62,977 nucleotides of DNA, from the NCBI GenBank assembly GCA_023264815.1, contig JAHFUZ010000027.1, positions 1-62,977 of the forward strand, read 5' to 3'. Below are positions 34,449-43,093 of this stretch, one piece after another. This DNA is from Arthrobacter sp. Its GTDB lineage: Bacteria; Actinomycetota; Actinomycetes; Actinomycetales; Micrococcaceae. Position numbers and translations under genes: made by a program. The notes under the pieces are model-generated. The model ran no database searches and was not told the DNA's origin. It worked only from the letters and a program-made list of their open reading frames with translations. The stretch's first letter is position 1. Every line of letters starts with the position of its first letter.

Positions 34449-35668
34449 GCGGCCTCCTCCAGGATCTCGCGGGACTTCTGCACCCGGTCGCCGCCCCGCC
34501 GTGTCCGGCGTCGGGCCAGCCGCTGGGCCGCTCCGGTCAGGCCGCCGGGCAGGAAGAGCACCACCAGGATGAACAGGGTGCCGAGAATAAAGAGGGGTTC
34601 GGACAGCGGGATGCGCAGGATCTCAGGCAGCGCATCGATGGCGTCAGAGTTGGCCAGTGTGGTGAGGCGCTGGTCCAGGATGGTGTAGAAGACGCCGCCG
34701 ATCACCGCACCCCAGCGGGAGCCCACGCCGCCGAGGACCACCATGACCAGCAGGGTGATGGTGAGGTCGGCGGAGACGGCCCGGGGCACGGCGCCGCTCT
34801 GCAGCAGCAGGAAGACCATGCCGATGATGCAGACAAGAACCGCGGAGACCACAAAGATCAGCAGCTTGACCAGGTAGGGCTGCAGGCCAAGCACCCGGAC
34901 CCGGAGCTCGTTTTCGCGGACCGCCGCGGCCACGTGGCCGGCCCGGGAGGACTGCACCCAGGTGACAATGACGAACACGGCCACCAGCACGGCGAGGGCC
35001 AGCCAGTAGAGATTCCGGGTGTTGGCCACACCCACCAGGAAATCCGGCAGGTTGTTGGTGCGCAGCGTGAGGCCTTCGTCGCCACCGGTGATGCCTTCGG
35101 GGTTGCGGCCCACCACCACGGAGCCGGCCTGCGCGAATGCCAGGGTGACCATGGCGAACGGGATGCCGCTGACCTTGAGGCTGATGCTGCCCACCACGTG
35201 CGCAAGCACAATCACCACCAGCAGGGTCAGTCCCATGGCGGGCAGCAGGGGGATGTCCAGGTTCTGCAGGATGATGGCCAGCCCGTACACGCCGGCGCCG
35301 AAGTACAGGGCATGGCCGAAGGAGAGGAGCCCCGCAACGCCGAGCAGCAGGTGGTAGGTCAGGGCGGCGGCCGCCATCAGCATGCACATCGCCAACAGCT
35401 GCAGGGACCCTGGGGTGTAGGTGGGCCCGGGCAACACGCCGGGCAGGGACAGGTTGAGCAGCGGCAGCAGGATCAGGAGTACGACGCCGGCAATTCCGAC
35501 GGCGGCGCCCACCACCTTTCCGCGGGTCAGTCGCAGCGGTGCGCGGCCGCCGTCGTGCGTTCCCTCCGCGGCACCGCGGTTCGCTGCACGACGGCGGGAG
35601 CCGGCGGGGGTGCCGCCAGTCGCGCCATGCGCGTCCTGGGTTTCTGTGGCGTCGGTTTCGGTGGTCAT
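34445..35668 (-). CDS. Branched-chain amino acid-type ABC permease (LivM family)
   Basis: A 407-residue membrane protein with about ten helices. It has an unusually long polar N-terminus of some 50 residues (Ala/Arg/Thr-rich) before the first helix, and a family motif VSGIPFAMVTLAFAQ. Together with the LivH-type protein it forms the pore of a HAAT-class importer. Members carry amino acids, amides, urea or aromatic acids; the adjacent ligase favours an organic acid. ATGA overlaps on both sides. Confidence 0.9.
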   Translation of the reverse strand: MTTETDATETQDAHGATGGTPAGSRRRAANRGAAEGTHDGGRAPLRLTRGKVVGAAVGIAGVVLLILLPLLNLSLPGVLPGPTYTPGSLQLLAMCMLMAAAALTYHLLLGVAGLLSFGHALYFGAGVYGLAIILQNLDIPLLPAMGLTLLVVIVLAHVVGSISLKVSGIPFAMVTLAFAQAGSVVVGRNPEGITGGDEGLTLRTNNLPDFLVGVANTRNLYWLALAVLVAVFVIVTWVQSSRAGHVAAAVRENELRVRVLGLQPYLVKLLIFVVSAVLVCIIGMVFLLLQSGAVPRAVSADLTITLLVMVVLGGVGSRWGAVIGGVFYTILDQRLTTLANSDAIDALPEILRIPLSEPLFILGTLFILVVLFLPGGLTGAAQRLARRRTRRGGDRVQKSREILEEAA

Positions 35669-36540
35669 GAGGTTCTCCCGAGCAGGCCGGAGGGACGGAA
35701 CAGCAGCACCAGCGCCAGGGCCAGCACCACCACGAAGTCGCCGGTGCCGCCGAGGTAGAAATTGGCGAACTGCTGCAGGACCGCGACGGCGACGGCGGCG
35801 ACGGCCGCACCGGTCAGGGAACCGAGGCCGCCGATCACGGTGACGATGAAGGCGAAGATGAGCAGCGAGCCGCCCAGCAGCGGGGAAACGTAGCCGAAGT
35901 AATGCGAGGCCAGCACCCCGCCCAGGCCCGCCGCTGCGCCGCCGATGGTGAAGACCAGGGTGAAGGCTTTGCGGACGTCGATGCCCAGCGCGGTCACCAT
36001 GGACCGGTTTTCGACGCCGGCCCGGATGATCATCCCGTAGCGGGTGTTCTTAAGGAAGAACACCAGGGCCAGCAGCACCAGGACGGCGGCGATGATGCAG
36101 ATGAACCGGTCGTTGGGGATCCGTGCGCCCAGGATGTCGGTGGTTTCCTTGAACCAGGCGGGCCCCTGGATGAACACGGGGTCGGTGCCCCAGATGCCGT
36201 CAAACAGGGCCACCGCGGCGAGGGAGAGGCCCACGGTGACCAGGACCTGCTCGATATGCCGCTGGTAGAGCCGGCGGATCAGGACGAACTCGGTGAAGGC
36301 GGCGAACAGAGCCCCGGCCACCGCTCCGACCAGCAGGGACAGCAGGAATGTCCACCAGTTGTCGCCGCCGGTCCGGCGGGCGATTTCCCAGCCGGTGAAG
36401 GCGCCGAGCGTGAGGAACGCGCCGTGGGCAAAGTTCAGCACGCCCATCAGCCCGTAGATCAGGGACAGGCCGGCGGCTACCAGGAAGTAGAGGGCGCCGA
36501 GGCCCAGGCCGGTGAACAGCAAGAGAACCAGGGTGCTCAC
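35665..36540 (-). CDS. Branched-chain amino acid-type ABC permease (LivH family)
   Basis: A 291-residue membrane protein with about eight helices. The opening LLFTGLGLGALYFLVAAGLSLIYGLMGVLNFAHGAF is diagnostic of LivH (quoted blocks: GLSLIYGLMGVLNFAHG). The central loop RPxxx-type sequence KNTRYGMIIRAGVENRSM contacts the ATPases. Second membrane subunit of the same importer. Confidence 0.92.
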   Translation of the reverse strand: MSTLVLLLFTGLGLGALYFLVAAGLSLIYGLMGVLNFAHGAFLTLGAFTGWEIARRTGGDNWWTFLLSLLVGAVAGALFAAFTEFVLIRRLYQRHIEQVLVTVGLSLAAVALFDGIWGTDPVFIQGPAWFKETTDILGARIPNDRFICIIAAVLVLLALVFFLKNTRYGMIIRAGVENRSMVTALGIDVRKAFTLVFTIGGAAAGLGGVLASHYFGYVSPLLGGSLLIFAFIVTVIGGLGSLTGAAVAAVAVAVLQQFANFYLGGTGDFVVVLALALVLLFRPSGLLGRTS

Positions 36541-37355
36541 AGTGCTGCTCCTTTCTCGGCGGGGGCGGGTGTCTGGGCGGAGGCGGTGTGGGCTGCCTCT
36601 GTGTGCGCTGCCTCGGTGTGCGCTGCCTCGGTGGAGACGCCCAGCAGCCGTTGCGTCAGCCCGTCGTCGTTCAGGAAGTCCAGGGCGTTGCCGGTGTGGA
36701 CCACGCGGCCGCCGGAGAGGACCACCGCGCCTTCCGCGAGCTGGCGGACCACCTGCAGGTTCTGCTCCACCAGGAGGATGGGGACGGTTTTGGCTGCCTC
36801 GGCAAGGGTCTCGGCCACCTCGGCCACGATTTTCGGGGCCAGGCCCTTGGTGGGTTCGTCCACGAGCAGGATCTTGTTGGTGTTCAGCAGTGCCCGGGCC
36901 AGCGACACCATCTGCTGCTGGCCGCCGGATAGGGTGCCGGCCATCTGGCCGGAGCGGGCCAGCAGGTCCGGGAAAAGTTCCTCCACGAGCTGCCGGCGGG
37001 GCGCGGCATCGCGTTCGGCGAGGCGGAGGTTCTCGGCGACGGTGAGCTTGGAGAAGACTTCACGGTCTTCCGGGACGTAGCCCACACCGCTGCGGATGAT
37101 CTTGTAGGTGGGCTCCCTGTCCACGCGGACGCCGTCGAGTTCCACGGTGCCGGTGCGGTCGATGAGCCCGATGATGGCCTTGATGGTGCTGGTCTTGCCC
37201 ACGCCGTTGCGGCCCAGCAGGGCGGTGATGCCGGTGGCCGGGACGGTGAAGGACACATCCTCCACCACCTGCTGGCCGGCGATGTGGGCAGTCAGCCCGT
37301 CAATTCTGAGGATGGGGGCCGGGGCGATGGAGCGTTCCTCCTCTGCAGCGGTCAT
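36537..37355 (-). CDS. ABC transporter ATP-binding protein (LivF family)
   Basis: A 272-residue ATPase. Walker A LLGRNGVGKTSTI, signature LSGGQQQMVSLARAL and Walker B ILLVDEPTKGLAP are intact. The last 35 residues are not family-like: a tandem TEAAH repeat (three DNA units of 15 bp) and an Ala/Pro tail. ATGA overlaps with livG and livH genes. It pairs with the LivG-type ATPase in one importer. Confidence 0.92.
   Translation of the reverse strand: MTAAEEERSIAPAPILRIDGLTAHIAGQQVVEDVSFTVPATGITALLGRNGVGKTSTIKAIIGLIDRTGTVELDGVRVDREPTYKIIRSGVGYVPEDREVFSKLTVAENLRLAERDAAPRRQLVEELFPDLLARSGQMAGTLSGGQQQMVSLARALLNTNKILLVDEPTKGLAPKIVAEVAETLAEAAKTVPILLVEQNLQVVRQLAEGAVVLSGGRVVHTGNALDFLNDDGLTQRLLGVSTEAAHTEAAHTEAAHTASAQTPAPAEKGAAL
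36586..36630 (+). repeat. Three tandem 15-bp units inside the LivF gene
   Basis: Units 36586-36600, 36601-36615 and 36616-36630 are near-identical copies of GTGTGCGCTGCCTCG (the first differs at two bases). They encode the repeated HTEAA stretch at the LivF C-terminus, in frame because 15 is a multiple of three. Copy number could vary between strains without breaking the gene. Confidence 0.85.
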
Positions 37356-38116
37356 ACGGGCTCTCCAAGGTAGGCGCTCTGCACGGTGGGATCGGCCATC
37401 ACGGCGTCGGGACTGTCCAGGGCCAGCAGGCTGCCGTGGTGCATCACAGCCACCCGGTCCACCAGCCCCAGGACCACATCCATATGGTGCTCCACCATCA
37501 TCACGGTGCAGCCGCGGTCGCGGTGCATGCTGCGGATGATCGCGGTAAGGGACGGGACGTCCCCCGACGCGACGCCCGCCATCGGCTCATCAAGGAGGAC
37601 GACGGCGGGATCGGTCGCCAGGAGCACGGCGATTTCCACCTTGCGTTTCTCACCGTGCGAAAGGTCCCCCGCCGCCGTCGTAAGCTGGCCGGTGAGCCCC
37701 ACCTCGCTGATGGTGCCGCGGGCAATCCGGGTGGCTTCGTCCGACGCGGACGGGAAGCGCAGGATGCTGAAGCTGCCGCCGATCTTCGCCTGCGCGGCGA
37801 GGCGGACGTTCTCCAGCACGCTGAGCCGGGGGAACAGGTTTGACGTCTGGAAGGTCCGCCCCAGCCCTGCCTTCGCCCTGCGGTGGATGGGCGCTGCGGT
37901 GATCTCCCTGCCGTTCAGGCTGACGCTGCCTTCGGTAGGACGCATCACCCCGGAAATCAGGTTGAACAGGGTAGTCTTGCCGGCCCCGTTGGGGCCGATC
38001 ACGCCGATCATTTCGCCGGCGCCCACCGCGAAGCCAACATCCTGGAGGATGCGGGCACCGCCGATCTGCAGGCAGAGGCCGTCCACCGCGAGGGCAGGCA
38101 GGACTGGGGTATCCAT
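37352..38116 (-). CDS. ABC transporter ATP-binding protein (LivG family)
   Basis: A 254-residue ATPase with Walker A GPNGAGKTTLFNLISG, the LivG-typical RAKAGLGRTFQTSNLFPRLSV segment, signature LSHGEKRKVEIAV and Walker B VVLLDEPMAG. The signature has His instead of the second Gly (LSHGE), which is common in LivG. First of the seven overlapping genes; separated from the binding-protein gene by 100 bases containing a hairpin. Confidence 0.93.
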   Translation of the reverse strand: MDTPVLPALAVDGLCLQIGGARILQDVGFAVGAGEMIGVIGPNGAGKTTLFNLISGVMRPTEGSVSLNGREITAAPIHRRAKAGLGRTFQTSNLFPRLSVLENVRLAAQAKIGGSFSILRFPSASDEATRIARGTISEVGLTGQLTTAAGDLSHGEKRKVEIAVLLATDPAVVLLDEPMAGVASGDVPSLTAIIRSMHRDRGCTVMMVEHHMDVVLGLVDRVAVMHHGSLLALDSPDAVMADPTVQSAYLGEPV

Positions 38117-38175
38117 GGGTCGGGATCCTTCGTGTTCATCGTTGGACTGTCAGGATGTGGAGCAGGCGGGCTACA

Positions 38176-38211
38176 CGGGCGGCCAGGGCGTGGGGCTGCC
38201 TGGTCCGCCCG
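38176..38211 (-). terminator. Intercistronic hairpin between binding protein and importer genes
   Basis: Arms CGGGCGGCCAGGG (38176-38188) and CCTGGTCCGCCCG (38199-38211) pair with one mismatch. No T-run follows. Partial termination or 3' protection here would give more binding protein than membrane subunits, as is usual for ABC importers. Confidence 0.6.
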
Positions 38212-38216
38212 GGTCG

Positions 38217-39413
38217 CTACTGCTTCTCTGGCGGCTCCACCTCGTCCGCGGCGACCACCGCCACGAGCTCCGGCACCCAAGCGCCGTTCTTCTGCACCAG
38301 CTTGGCCTGGTACATGTCCTGGACGAGGACATGGTCGGTGGCCCTGATGGTTTCCTTGCCCTTGGGTCCGTCAAAGGAATAGCCCTCGAGTGCCTTGACC
38401 ATCAGCTCGGTGGATTCGGTTCCGCCCTGCCTGATGGCCTGGACGATCATCTGGCCGGCCACGAAACCGTCCGGGGTGAAGAGATCGGGCTTGTGGCCCG
38501 CCTTTTCAACTTGGGCGATCATGGCTTTCTCCACCTCGGTGCCCGACGCGCCGGGGAAGTAGTGGCTGAGGAAGCTGATCTTGGATGTGGCTTCCCCGTA
38601 GGCTCCGAACGTGGACGCGTCACCGAGGCCGGTGACCACGGGGGCGACGTCGAAGGCGCCCTGCTGGCTGAGGGTCTGCCACATGGTGCCGGAGGTTGCC
38701 CCTGCCCAGGCGACGAAGACCATGTCCGGTTTGGCGTCGATGAGCTGGCGGGCGAAGGGGGTCAGTTCCTGGCCTTCGGGGACCAGCACAGCCTCCACGG
38801 TGGCGCCCTTGGCTCCGAGCACGGCCTTGACGGCGGCCACGTTGCCCTGGCCGAACGCGTTGTCCTGCGCGAAGACCACTACCTTCTTGGCGCTCGCGTC
38901 GAGGAAGGACCCCGCCGTTGCCACATCCTGCAGGCTCTGGCGGCCGGACCGGAAGGTGTACTTGTTGATGCCCTGGATGGCGTCGGTGGCGGCCGGACCG
39001 GAAATGTAGAGGACGTTGTTCTGGGCCGCCTGTTCGGCCAGCTTCAGTGCGATTCCGGAGACCACTGTGCCGCCGATGATTTTGTAGCCCTGGCCGATCA
39101 GGTCCTTGGCCGCCGTAACGGCCTTGTCCGGGTCGCCGCCGTCGTCGTGGTAAGTCAGGTTGATTTTGGTGCCGTTGACTTCGCCGGTTCCTGCGGTGGC
39201 GTAGTCGATGCCCGCCTGGAGGCCCTCGTAGTACGTGGCTCCATAGGCGGCCAGCGGACCGGTCTTGGAATAGATGATGCCCACGTTCATTGTCTTGGCG
39301 GACGCGCTGCCGCCGGACTGGGCCGGGGTTGCACCAGGGGTTGGTGCGCAGGAGCTGAGGGCCAGCCCCGCGGCTATCACGGCCGCGAGCAGGAACTTCT
39401 TTGTATCCTTCAC
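38217..39413 (-). CDS. Substrate-binding lipoprotein of the Liv-type importer
   Basis: A 398-residue Periplasmic-binding-fold type I protein. Signal peptide plus lipobox LALSSC, then the family opening MNVGIIYSKTGPLAAYG. Two lobes are suggested by GTVVSGIALKLAEQAAQNNV and FVAWAGATSGTMWQTL. It captures the substrate outside the membrane and delivers it to the LivH/M-type pore. The GTG at 39413 is preferred because GAAAGG lies just upstream; the open frame extends to an ATG at 39440. First gene of the nine-gene operon. Confidence 0.92.
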   Translation of the reverse strand: MKDTKKFLLAAVIAAGLALSSCAPTPGATPAQSGGSASAKTMNVGIIYSKTGPLAAYGATYYEGLQAGIDYATAGTGEVNGTKINLTYHDDGGDPDKAVTAAKDLIGQGYKIIGGTVVSGIALKLAEQAAQNNVLYISGPAATDAIQGINKYTFRSGRQSLQDVATAGSFLDASAKKVVVFAQDNAFGQGNVAAVKAVLGAKGATVEAVLVPEGQELTPFARQLIDAKPDMVFVAWAGATSGTMWQTLSQQGAFDVAPVVTGLGDASTFGAYGEATSKISFLSHYFPGASGTEVEKAMIAQVEKAGHKPDLFTPDGFVAGQMIVQAIRQGGTESTELMVKALEGYSFDGPKGKETIRATDHVLVQDMYQAKLVQKNGAWVPELVAVVAADEVEPPEKQ

Positions 39414-39567
39414 GGGATGCCTTTCGTTGGGAAACCGCAAAATCCGGGCAAGTGCGTGTGATGAGAATCGTGACTGAACCTGAAAGGTGATTCACGTTAT
39501 GGCAAATGTAGGACGCGGCCTGCGGGGTGTCAATGGATTTTGGGGCCGGGTGCGCAACGTTCCGGCA

Positions 39568-39668
39568 ACGCTCTCTCACTTAATGCGGGTTTTTGCCGGA
39601 CGCTCCATCACTTTCTTCAGGATAGTGATAGAGCGTTTCCCAAAAACCCGCATTAACTGAGAGAGGGT
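39568..39668. repeat. Large palindrome of two 45-bp arms (repeat family 2)
   Basis: Arm 39568-39612 is the reverse complement of 39624-39668 with a few mismatches, around an 11-base spacer. Each arm matches the single copy at 11795-11839, including the core AAAAACCCGCATTAA. It lies between the CynX-type MFS stop codon and the binding-protein start, where it could end transcription of the former. Confidence 0.85.
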
Positions 39669-39683
39669 CCGTCGGAATCCCAG

Positions 39684-40991
39684 TCAACCGATGTACCGGT
39701 TGCGGCCGGCGCGGTAACCGAAGACCGCGGCGAGGGAGCCGACCACCAGGAACAGGATCCCGGCGGCGGTGAAGGAGCCGGTGGCCTGGTGCAGTTGACC
39801 CACCATCAGCGTGCCGGTGGACCCCAGCCCGTAGCCCACGCCCTGCATCATGCCGGAAAGATGGGCTGCTGTGTGCCCGTCCCGGGTCCGCAGCATAATC
39901 ATGGTCAGGGCCACCGCGGTGAGGCTTCCCTGCCCCAGCCCCAGCAGCCCGGTCCACACCCAGACCAGGCCCAGCGGCCCGAAAATACTCAGCGCGAACC
40001 CGCCGCCGGTCATCAGCGCCACCACCACGTTGATGACACGCTGGTCCCGGAGCCGGGCCGCCAGCGCCGGGGCAAACAGTGAACCCAGCATCTGCAGCAC
40101 GATGGATACGGACACCATGAGCCCCGCAGTGCCCCCGTCCACGCCGCGTTCCCGCAGGATCGGCGCCAGCCATGCAAACACACTGAAGGACATCATGGCC
40201 TGCAGCACCATAAAGATGGTCACCTGCCAGGCCACCGCCGAGCGCCACACGTTGACGCCGTCGGACACTGCCTGGTGCCGGACCGGATGCTGCCGTACCG
40301 CCACGGGGAGAAAGAGGAAAAGAACGACGGCGGCGGGCACCGCCCAGAACCACAGCGCCGCTGTCCACTCCCCCGTCGCCGTAAAGACGGGGTAGGTAAA
40401 GCCGGCTCCGAGGGCGGCCGAAGCGCAGATCGCCGTGGTGTACAGCCCGCCCATCAGGCCCAGCCGGTGCGGAAAATCGCGTTTCACCAGCCCGGGGAGG
40501 AGCACGTTGCACAGGGCAATGGCCGCACCGCAGGCCGCCGTTCCCACCAGCAACGCCGGCAGATGGCCTGAGCCCGGCAGCAGCCCGCCGGTGTCCGCGG
40601 GCCGCAGGAGGAGCCCCGCGGTGAGGACGGCCATGGCACCCAGCAGGACCCGTTCCGCACCGAACCTGCGCGCCAGGACCGGGGCCAGCGGCGCGAACAC
40701 GCCCAGGAGGGTGACGGGCACGGTGGTGAGCACCACCACCGCCCAGCCGGGCAGGCCGGCGTCGGACGTTATCTCCGGAAGCACCGCCGCGAAACTGGAG
40801 AACACCGTCCGGAGGTTCAGGCCGATCAGCACCAGGCATAGGCCCAGGTAGGCCAGCGCGCGACGGCTGGCCACAAACGTTGGTCCAGGTGCCGGCGATT
40901 CATCGACTTCCGCGTCCACCAGGGTGCCCGCGCTGCCCTTCACCCCAACGTCACTCCCAAGAGCCGGCTGCTTCCTTGCCCCGGCGTTCAT
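39684..40991 (-). CDS. MFS transporter, CynX/NimT family
   Basis: A 435-residue protein with 12 hydrophobic segments preceded by a 45-residue polar N-terminus. LGLCLVLIGLNLRTVFSSFAAVLPEI is the CynX/NimT opening, with matching LPGLVKRDFPHRLGLMGGLYT in the middle loop. Family members move cyanate or nitroimidazole-like small molecules; the substrate here is unknown. The ATG at 40991 follows AAGGAAG; the frame is open to 41060. Same strand as the importer operon but separated by the large palindrome. Confidence 0.88.
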   Translation of the reverse strand: MNAGARKQPALGSDVGVKGSAGTLVDAEVDESPAPGPTFVASRRALAYLGLCLVLIGLNLRTVFSSFAAVLPEITSDAGLPGWAVVVLTTVPVTLLGVFAPLAPVLARRFGAERVLLGAMAVLTAGLLLRPADTGGLLPGSGHLPALLVGTAACGAAIALCNVLLPGLVKRDFPHRLGLMGGLYTTAICASAALGAGFTYPVFTATGEWTAALWFWAVPAAVVLFLFLPVAVRQHPVRHQAVSDGVNVWRSAVAWQVTIFMVLQAMMSFSVFAWLAPILRERGVDGGTAGLMVSVSIVLQMLGSLFAPALAARLRDQRVINVVVALMTGGGFALSIFGPLGLVWVWTGLLGLGQGSLTAVALTMIMLRTRDGHTAAHLSGMMQGVGYGLGSTGTLMVGQLHQATGSFTAAGILFLVVGSLAAVFGYRAGRNRYIG

Positions 40992-41147
40992 CGCTTCCTT
41001 CACCCACCCATTCTTGCAGGCGGATATCTGGCAATGACCGGCGTCGGCACTTATCCACATAGGCCCGTCGCCGCCTGTTCGTCCTTTCCCGGCCTACCTA
41101 GGGTTAGGGGACAGCACCAGCCAAGCCCAACACCTAGCAGGGAGAAC

Positions 41148-41546
41148 ATGGCCACCTCACAGCCACCGGAACATGAAACAGTGCAGGCCGGCCCCGGGAC
41201 CGCGCTTGACCGCCCAAGCAGCCGGCATCAGGCTGTTGCCAGCCTCGTCCTCGCCATCGTTGCACCGGTGAGCCTGCTGTTTACTGCCCCCTTCGCCAAC
41301 TATGCCCTGCTGCTGACCTTTCCTTACGACGGCCCGTCGAAGTATCCCTGGGCTGCCCCTCTCGCGCTGTGGAGCCTGCCGTTGATTTTCGGCAGCGTTT
41401 CCGTGTCCCTTGCGCTGTTCGCGATCCGCAGGTCGGGGCGTGGTTCGGAAGGCTATGGGCTCGTGATGGCGTCCCTTTGGATATCAGGCGTGATTTTCGT
41501 GATCGGCCTGATTTTCACACTCCGGTTCGTGTCCATGATGAAATAG
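41148..41546 (+). CDS. Small membrane protein of unknown function
   Basis: A 132-residue protein with a 25-residue polar N-terminus and three hydrophobic segments (about 29-50, 65-85 and 105-125). No named family recognised; the layout with a short RRSGRGSEGYGL loop resembles DUF4190-type membrane proteins. The ATG at 41148 follows AGGGAG. It lies 90 bases upstream of trmB on the same strand. Confidence 0.65.
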   Translation: MATSQPPEHETVQAGPGTALDRPSSRHQAVASLVLAIVAPVSLLFTAPFANYALLLTFPYDGPSKYPWAAPLALWSLPLIFGSVSVSLALFAIRRSGRGSEGYGLVMASLWISGVIFVIGLIFTLRFVSMMK

Positions 41547-41636
41547 CGGTCCCGTTGGGCTGATGTCCTGGCCCGCTGGCGTTGCGGCGCACCTCTCCAT
41601 TCCGGCGGCCCGGCACACGCCGGTATTCTGGAAGGG

Positions 41637-42560
41637 ATGAGCGAATCCCCAGAATCCCCCCAGCCTCCGCATGTCCCCCGCCCGGTGACACCCGGAACCC
41701 AGGCATCCTTCGGCACGTATGGCGGCAGGCCCGTCAGCTTCGTCCGCCGCGGGACACGCCTGCAGGGACGCCGCCAGGCGGCGTGGGAAGAACATGCCGG
41801 CCGCTGGGCCGTGGACGTGCCGCGTCATGTGGCGAACACGTCGGTCCACCCGGATTACACGTTCGACGCCGAGGCCGAGTTCGGCCGGAAGGCACCGCTG
41901 ATCGTGGAGATCGGCTCCGGGCTGGGGGACGCCATCTGCCATGCCGCTGAGCAGAACCCGGACACGGATTTCCTCGCTGTGGAGGTCTACACACCCGGCC
42001 TGGCCAACACCATCATCAAGATCAACAGCCGCGGGCTGAGCAACGTCCGGGTGGTGGAAGCCAACGCGCCCGAGGTCCTGGCCACCATGCTCCCCGCTGG
42101 CTCCGTAAGCGAACTCTGGGTCTTCTTCCCCGACCCCTGGCACAAGTCGCGGCACCACAAACGCCGGCTCATCCAGCCGGAGTTCGCCGGCCTCGCGGCC
42201 CGTGCCCTCACGCAGGGCGGCCTGTGGCGGATCGCCACCGACTGGTCGAACTACGCAGTCCACGTCCGGGATGTCCTGGCGGACTCAGCCGACTTCGAAA
42301 ACCTGCACACCGGCGAGCGCCACGGGCCCGAAAGCCCCCTCACACAGGTGTGGCAGTCCGGCGTCGAATCCCTGGTGGGCGGCGCGCCGGTCCGCGAGGG
42401 CAGGGCACCTGTCAGCACCGAACACACCGGCCCCAACGAGGGCGTGGATGAGACCGGCGGCTGGGCCCCCCGCTTCGAAGGCCGGATCCGCACCAGCTTT
42501 GAGGCCAAAGCCCACGAGGCAGGCCGGCTGATTTTCGACCTCTGCTACCGCCGGCGCTAA
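41637..42560 (+). CDS. trmB: tRNA (guanine-46-N7)-methyltransferase
   Basis: A 307-residue enzyme that methylates G46 in the variable loop of tRNA using SAM. The SAM site is VEIGSGLGDAICHAA, followed by VEVYTPGLANTI and the family signature VFFPDPWHKSRHHKRRLI. It is longer than E. coli TrmB: there is an N-terminal extension of about 60 residues and an acidic insert (NEGVDETGG) near the C-terminus. The ATG at 41637 follows GGAAGGG. A hairpin terminator follows. Confidence 0.94.
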   Translation: MSESPESPQPPHVPRPVTPGTQASFGTYGGRPVSFVRRGTRLQGRRQAAWEEHAGRWAVDVPRHVANTSVHPDYTFDAEAEFGRKAPLIVEIGSGLGDAICHAAEQNPDTDFLAVEVYTPGLANTIIKINSRGLSNVRVVEANAPEVLATMLPAGSVSELWVFFPDPWHKSRHHKRRLIQPEFAGLAARALTQGGLWRIATDWSNYAVHVRDVLADSADFENLHTGERHGPESPLTQVWQSGVESLVGGAPVREGRAPVSTEHTGPNEGVDETGGWAPRFEGRIRTSFEAKAHEAGRLIFDLCYRRR

Positions 42561-42594
42561 TTCCCCACAACCAGACACACCACTGGTTGGGGAA
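42561..42594. terminator. Bidirectional terminator between trmB and the WXG100 partner gene
   Basis: Arms TTCCCCACAACCAG (42561-42574) and CTGGTTGGGGAA (42583-42594) pair with a two-base bulge, between two converging genes. Confidence 0.6.
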
Positions 42595-42603
42595 ACGCGG
42601 CTG

Positions 42604-43050
42604 TCAGGCGACGCTGATGCCGGAAACGATCTCCTTCAGCAGGTCCACCCGCGGTTCAGCCTCAGGGTTGACGTAGGGCCAGATCACCACGACGCCGATG
42701 AAGCGGCTGTTCTCCCAGACGCCGACGGTGGCTGCCACCCGCGCCGTGCCCGAGGCGTCCGTGTAGCCCACCAGCACTGCATACGAGTCCTTGCCGGGCA
42801 GGTTAAGTTCGCCTTCGGTGAGGAGCGTCCCTGCGCGTTCTTCCAGGTAGAACTCCGACATCAGGTGCGCCCAGCCATTGGCCTGAGGGGCGTCCGTGAC
42901 GGAGGTGTCGTCCTTGATCACGGTGACTAGGACGTCGCCAAGCAGGCCGTACTGCTCGGTGTTTGGGCCCGCTGCTGAGTCCTCCAGGACTTGGGTGTAC
43001 TCGGGAAAATCAGCCGTAAATCCCAGCGGGGATTCGATGTGCACTGACAT
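42604..43050 (-). CDS. Small partner protein of the WXG100 gene, PsbP/Mog1-like layout
   Basis: A 148-residue cytosolic protein without signal peptide. The order GFTADFPEY, a central beta-rich part (YAVLVGYTDASGTARVAATVGV) and a final amphipathic helix (RVDLLKEIVSGISVA) resemble the Mog1/PsbP-like fold of LpqN and DcrB-type proteins; this is a fold-level guess. It starts 43 bases after the WXG100 gene with AAGGAG, so both are one operon. It could be a chaperone or immunity partner for the WXG100 protein; no direct evidence. Confidence 0.6.
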   Translation of the reverse strand: MSVHIESPLGFTADFPEYTQVLEDSAAGPNTEQYGLLGDVLVTVIKDDTSVTDAPQANGWAHLMSEFYLEERAGTLLTEGELNLPGKDSYAVLVGYTDASGTARVAATVGVWENSRFIGVVVIWPYVNPEAEPRVDLLKEIVSGISVA

Positions 43051-43093
43051 GGTTGCTCCTTAGCGGTAAGTCTTGGGTTCAGGCACGAAGGCG

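Noticed and set aside
32799..34688. 629-codon plus-strand frame
   Set aside because: Antisense to the acyl-CoA ligase gene, which carries all family motifs.
36586..36630. Tandem 15-bp units as a CRISPR-like array
   Set aside because: No spacers and the units are coding; it is a minisatellite within LivF.
39568..39668. Double palindrome as an insertion sequence end or attachment site
   Set aside because: No transposase or integrase nearby and no direct target duplication seen; it fits a REP-like repeat better.
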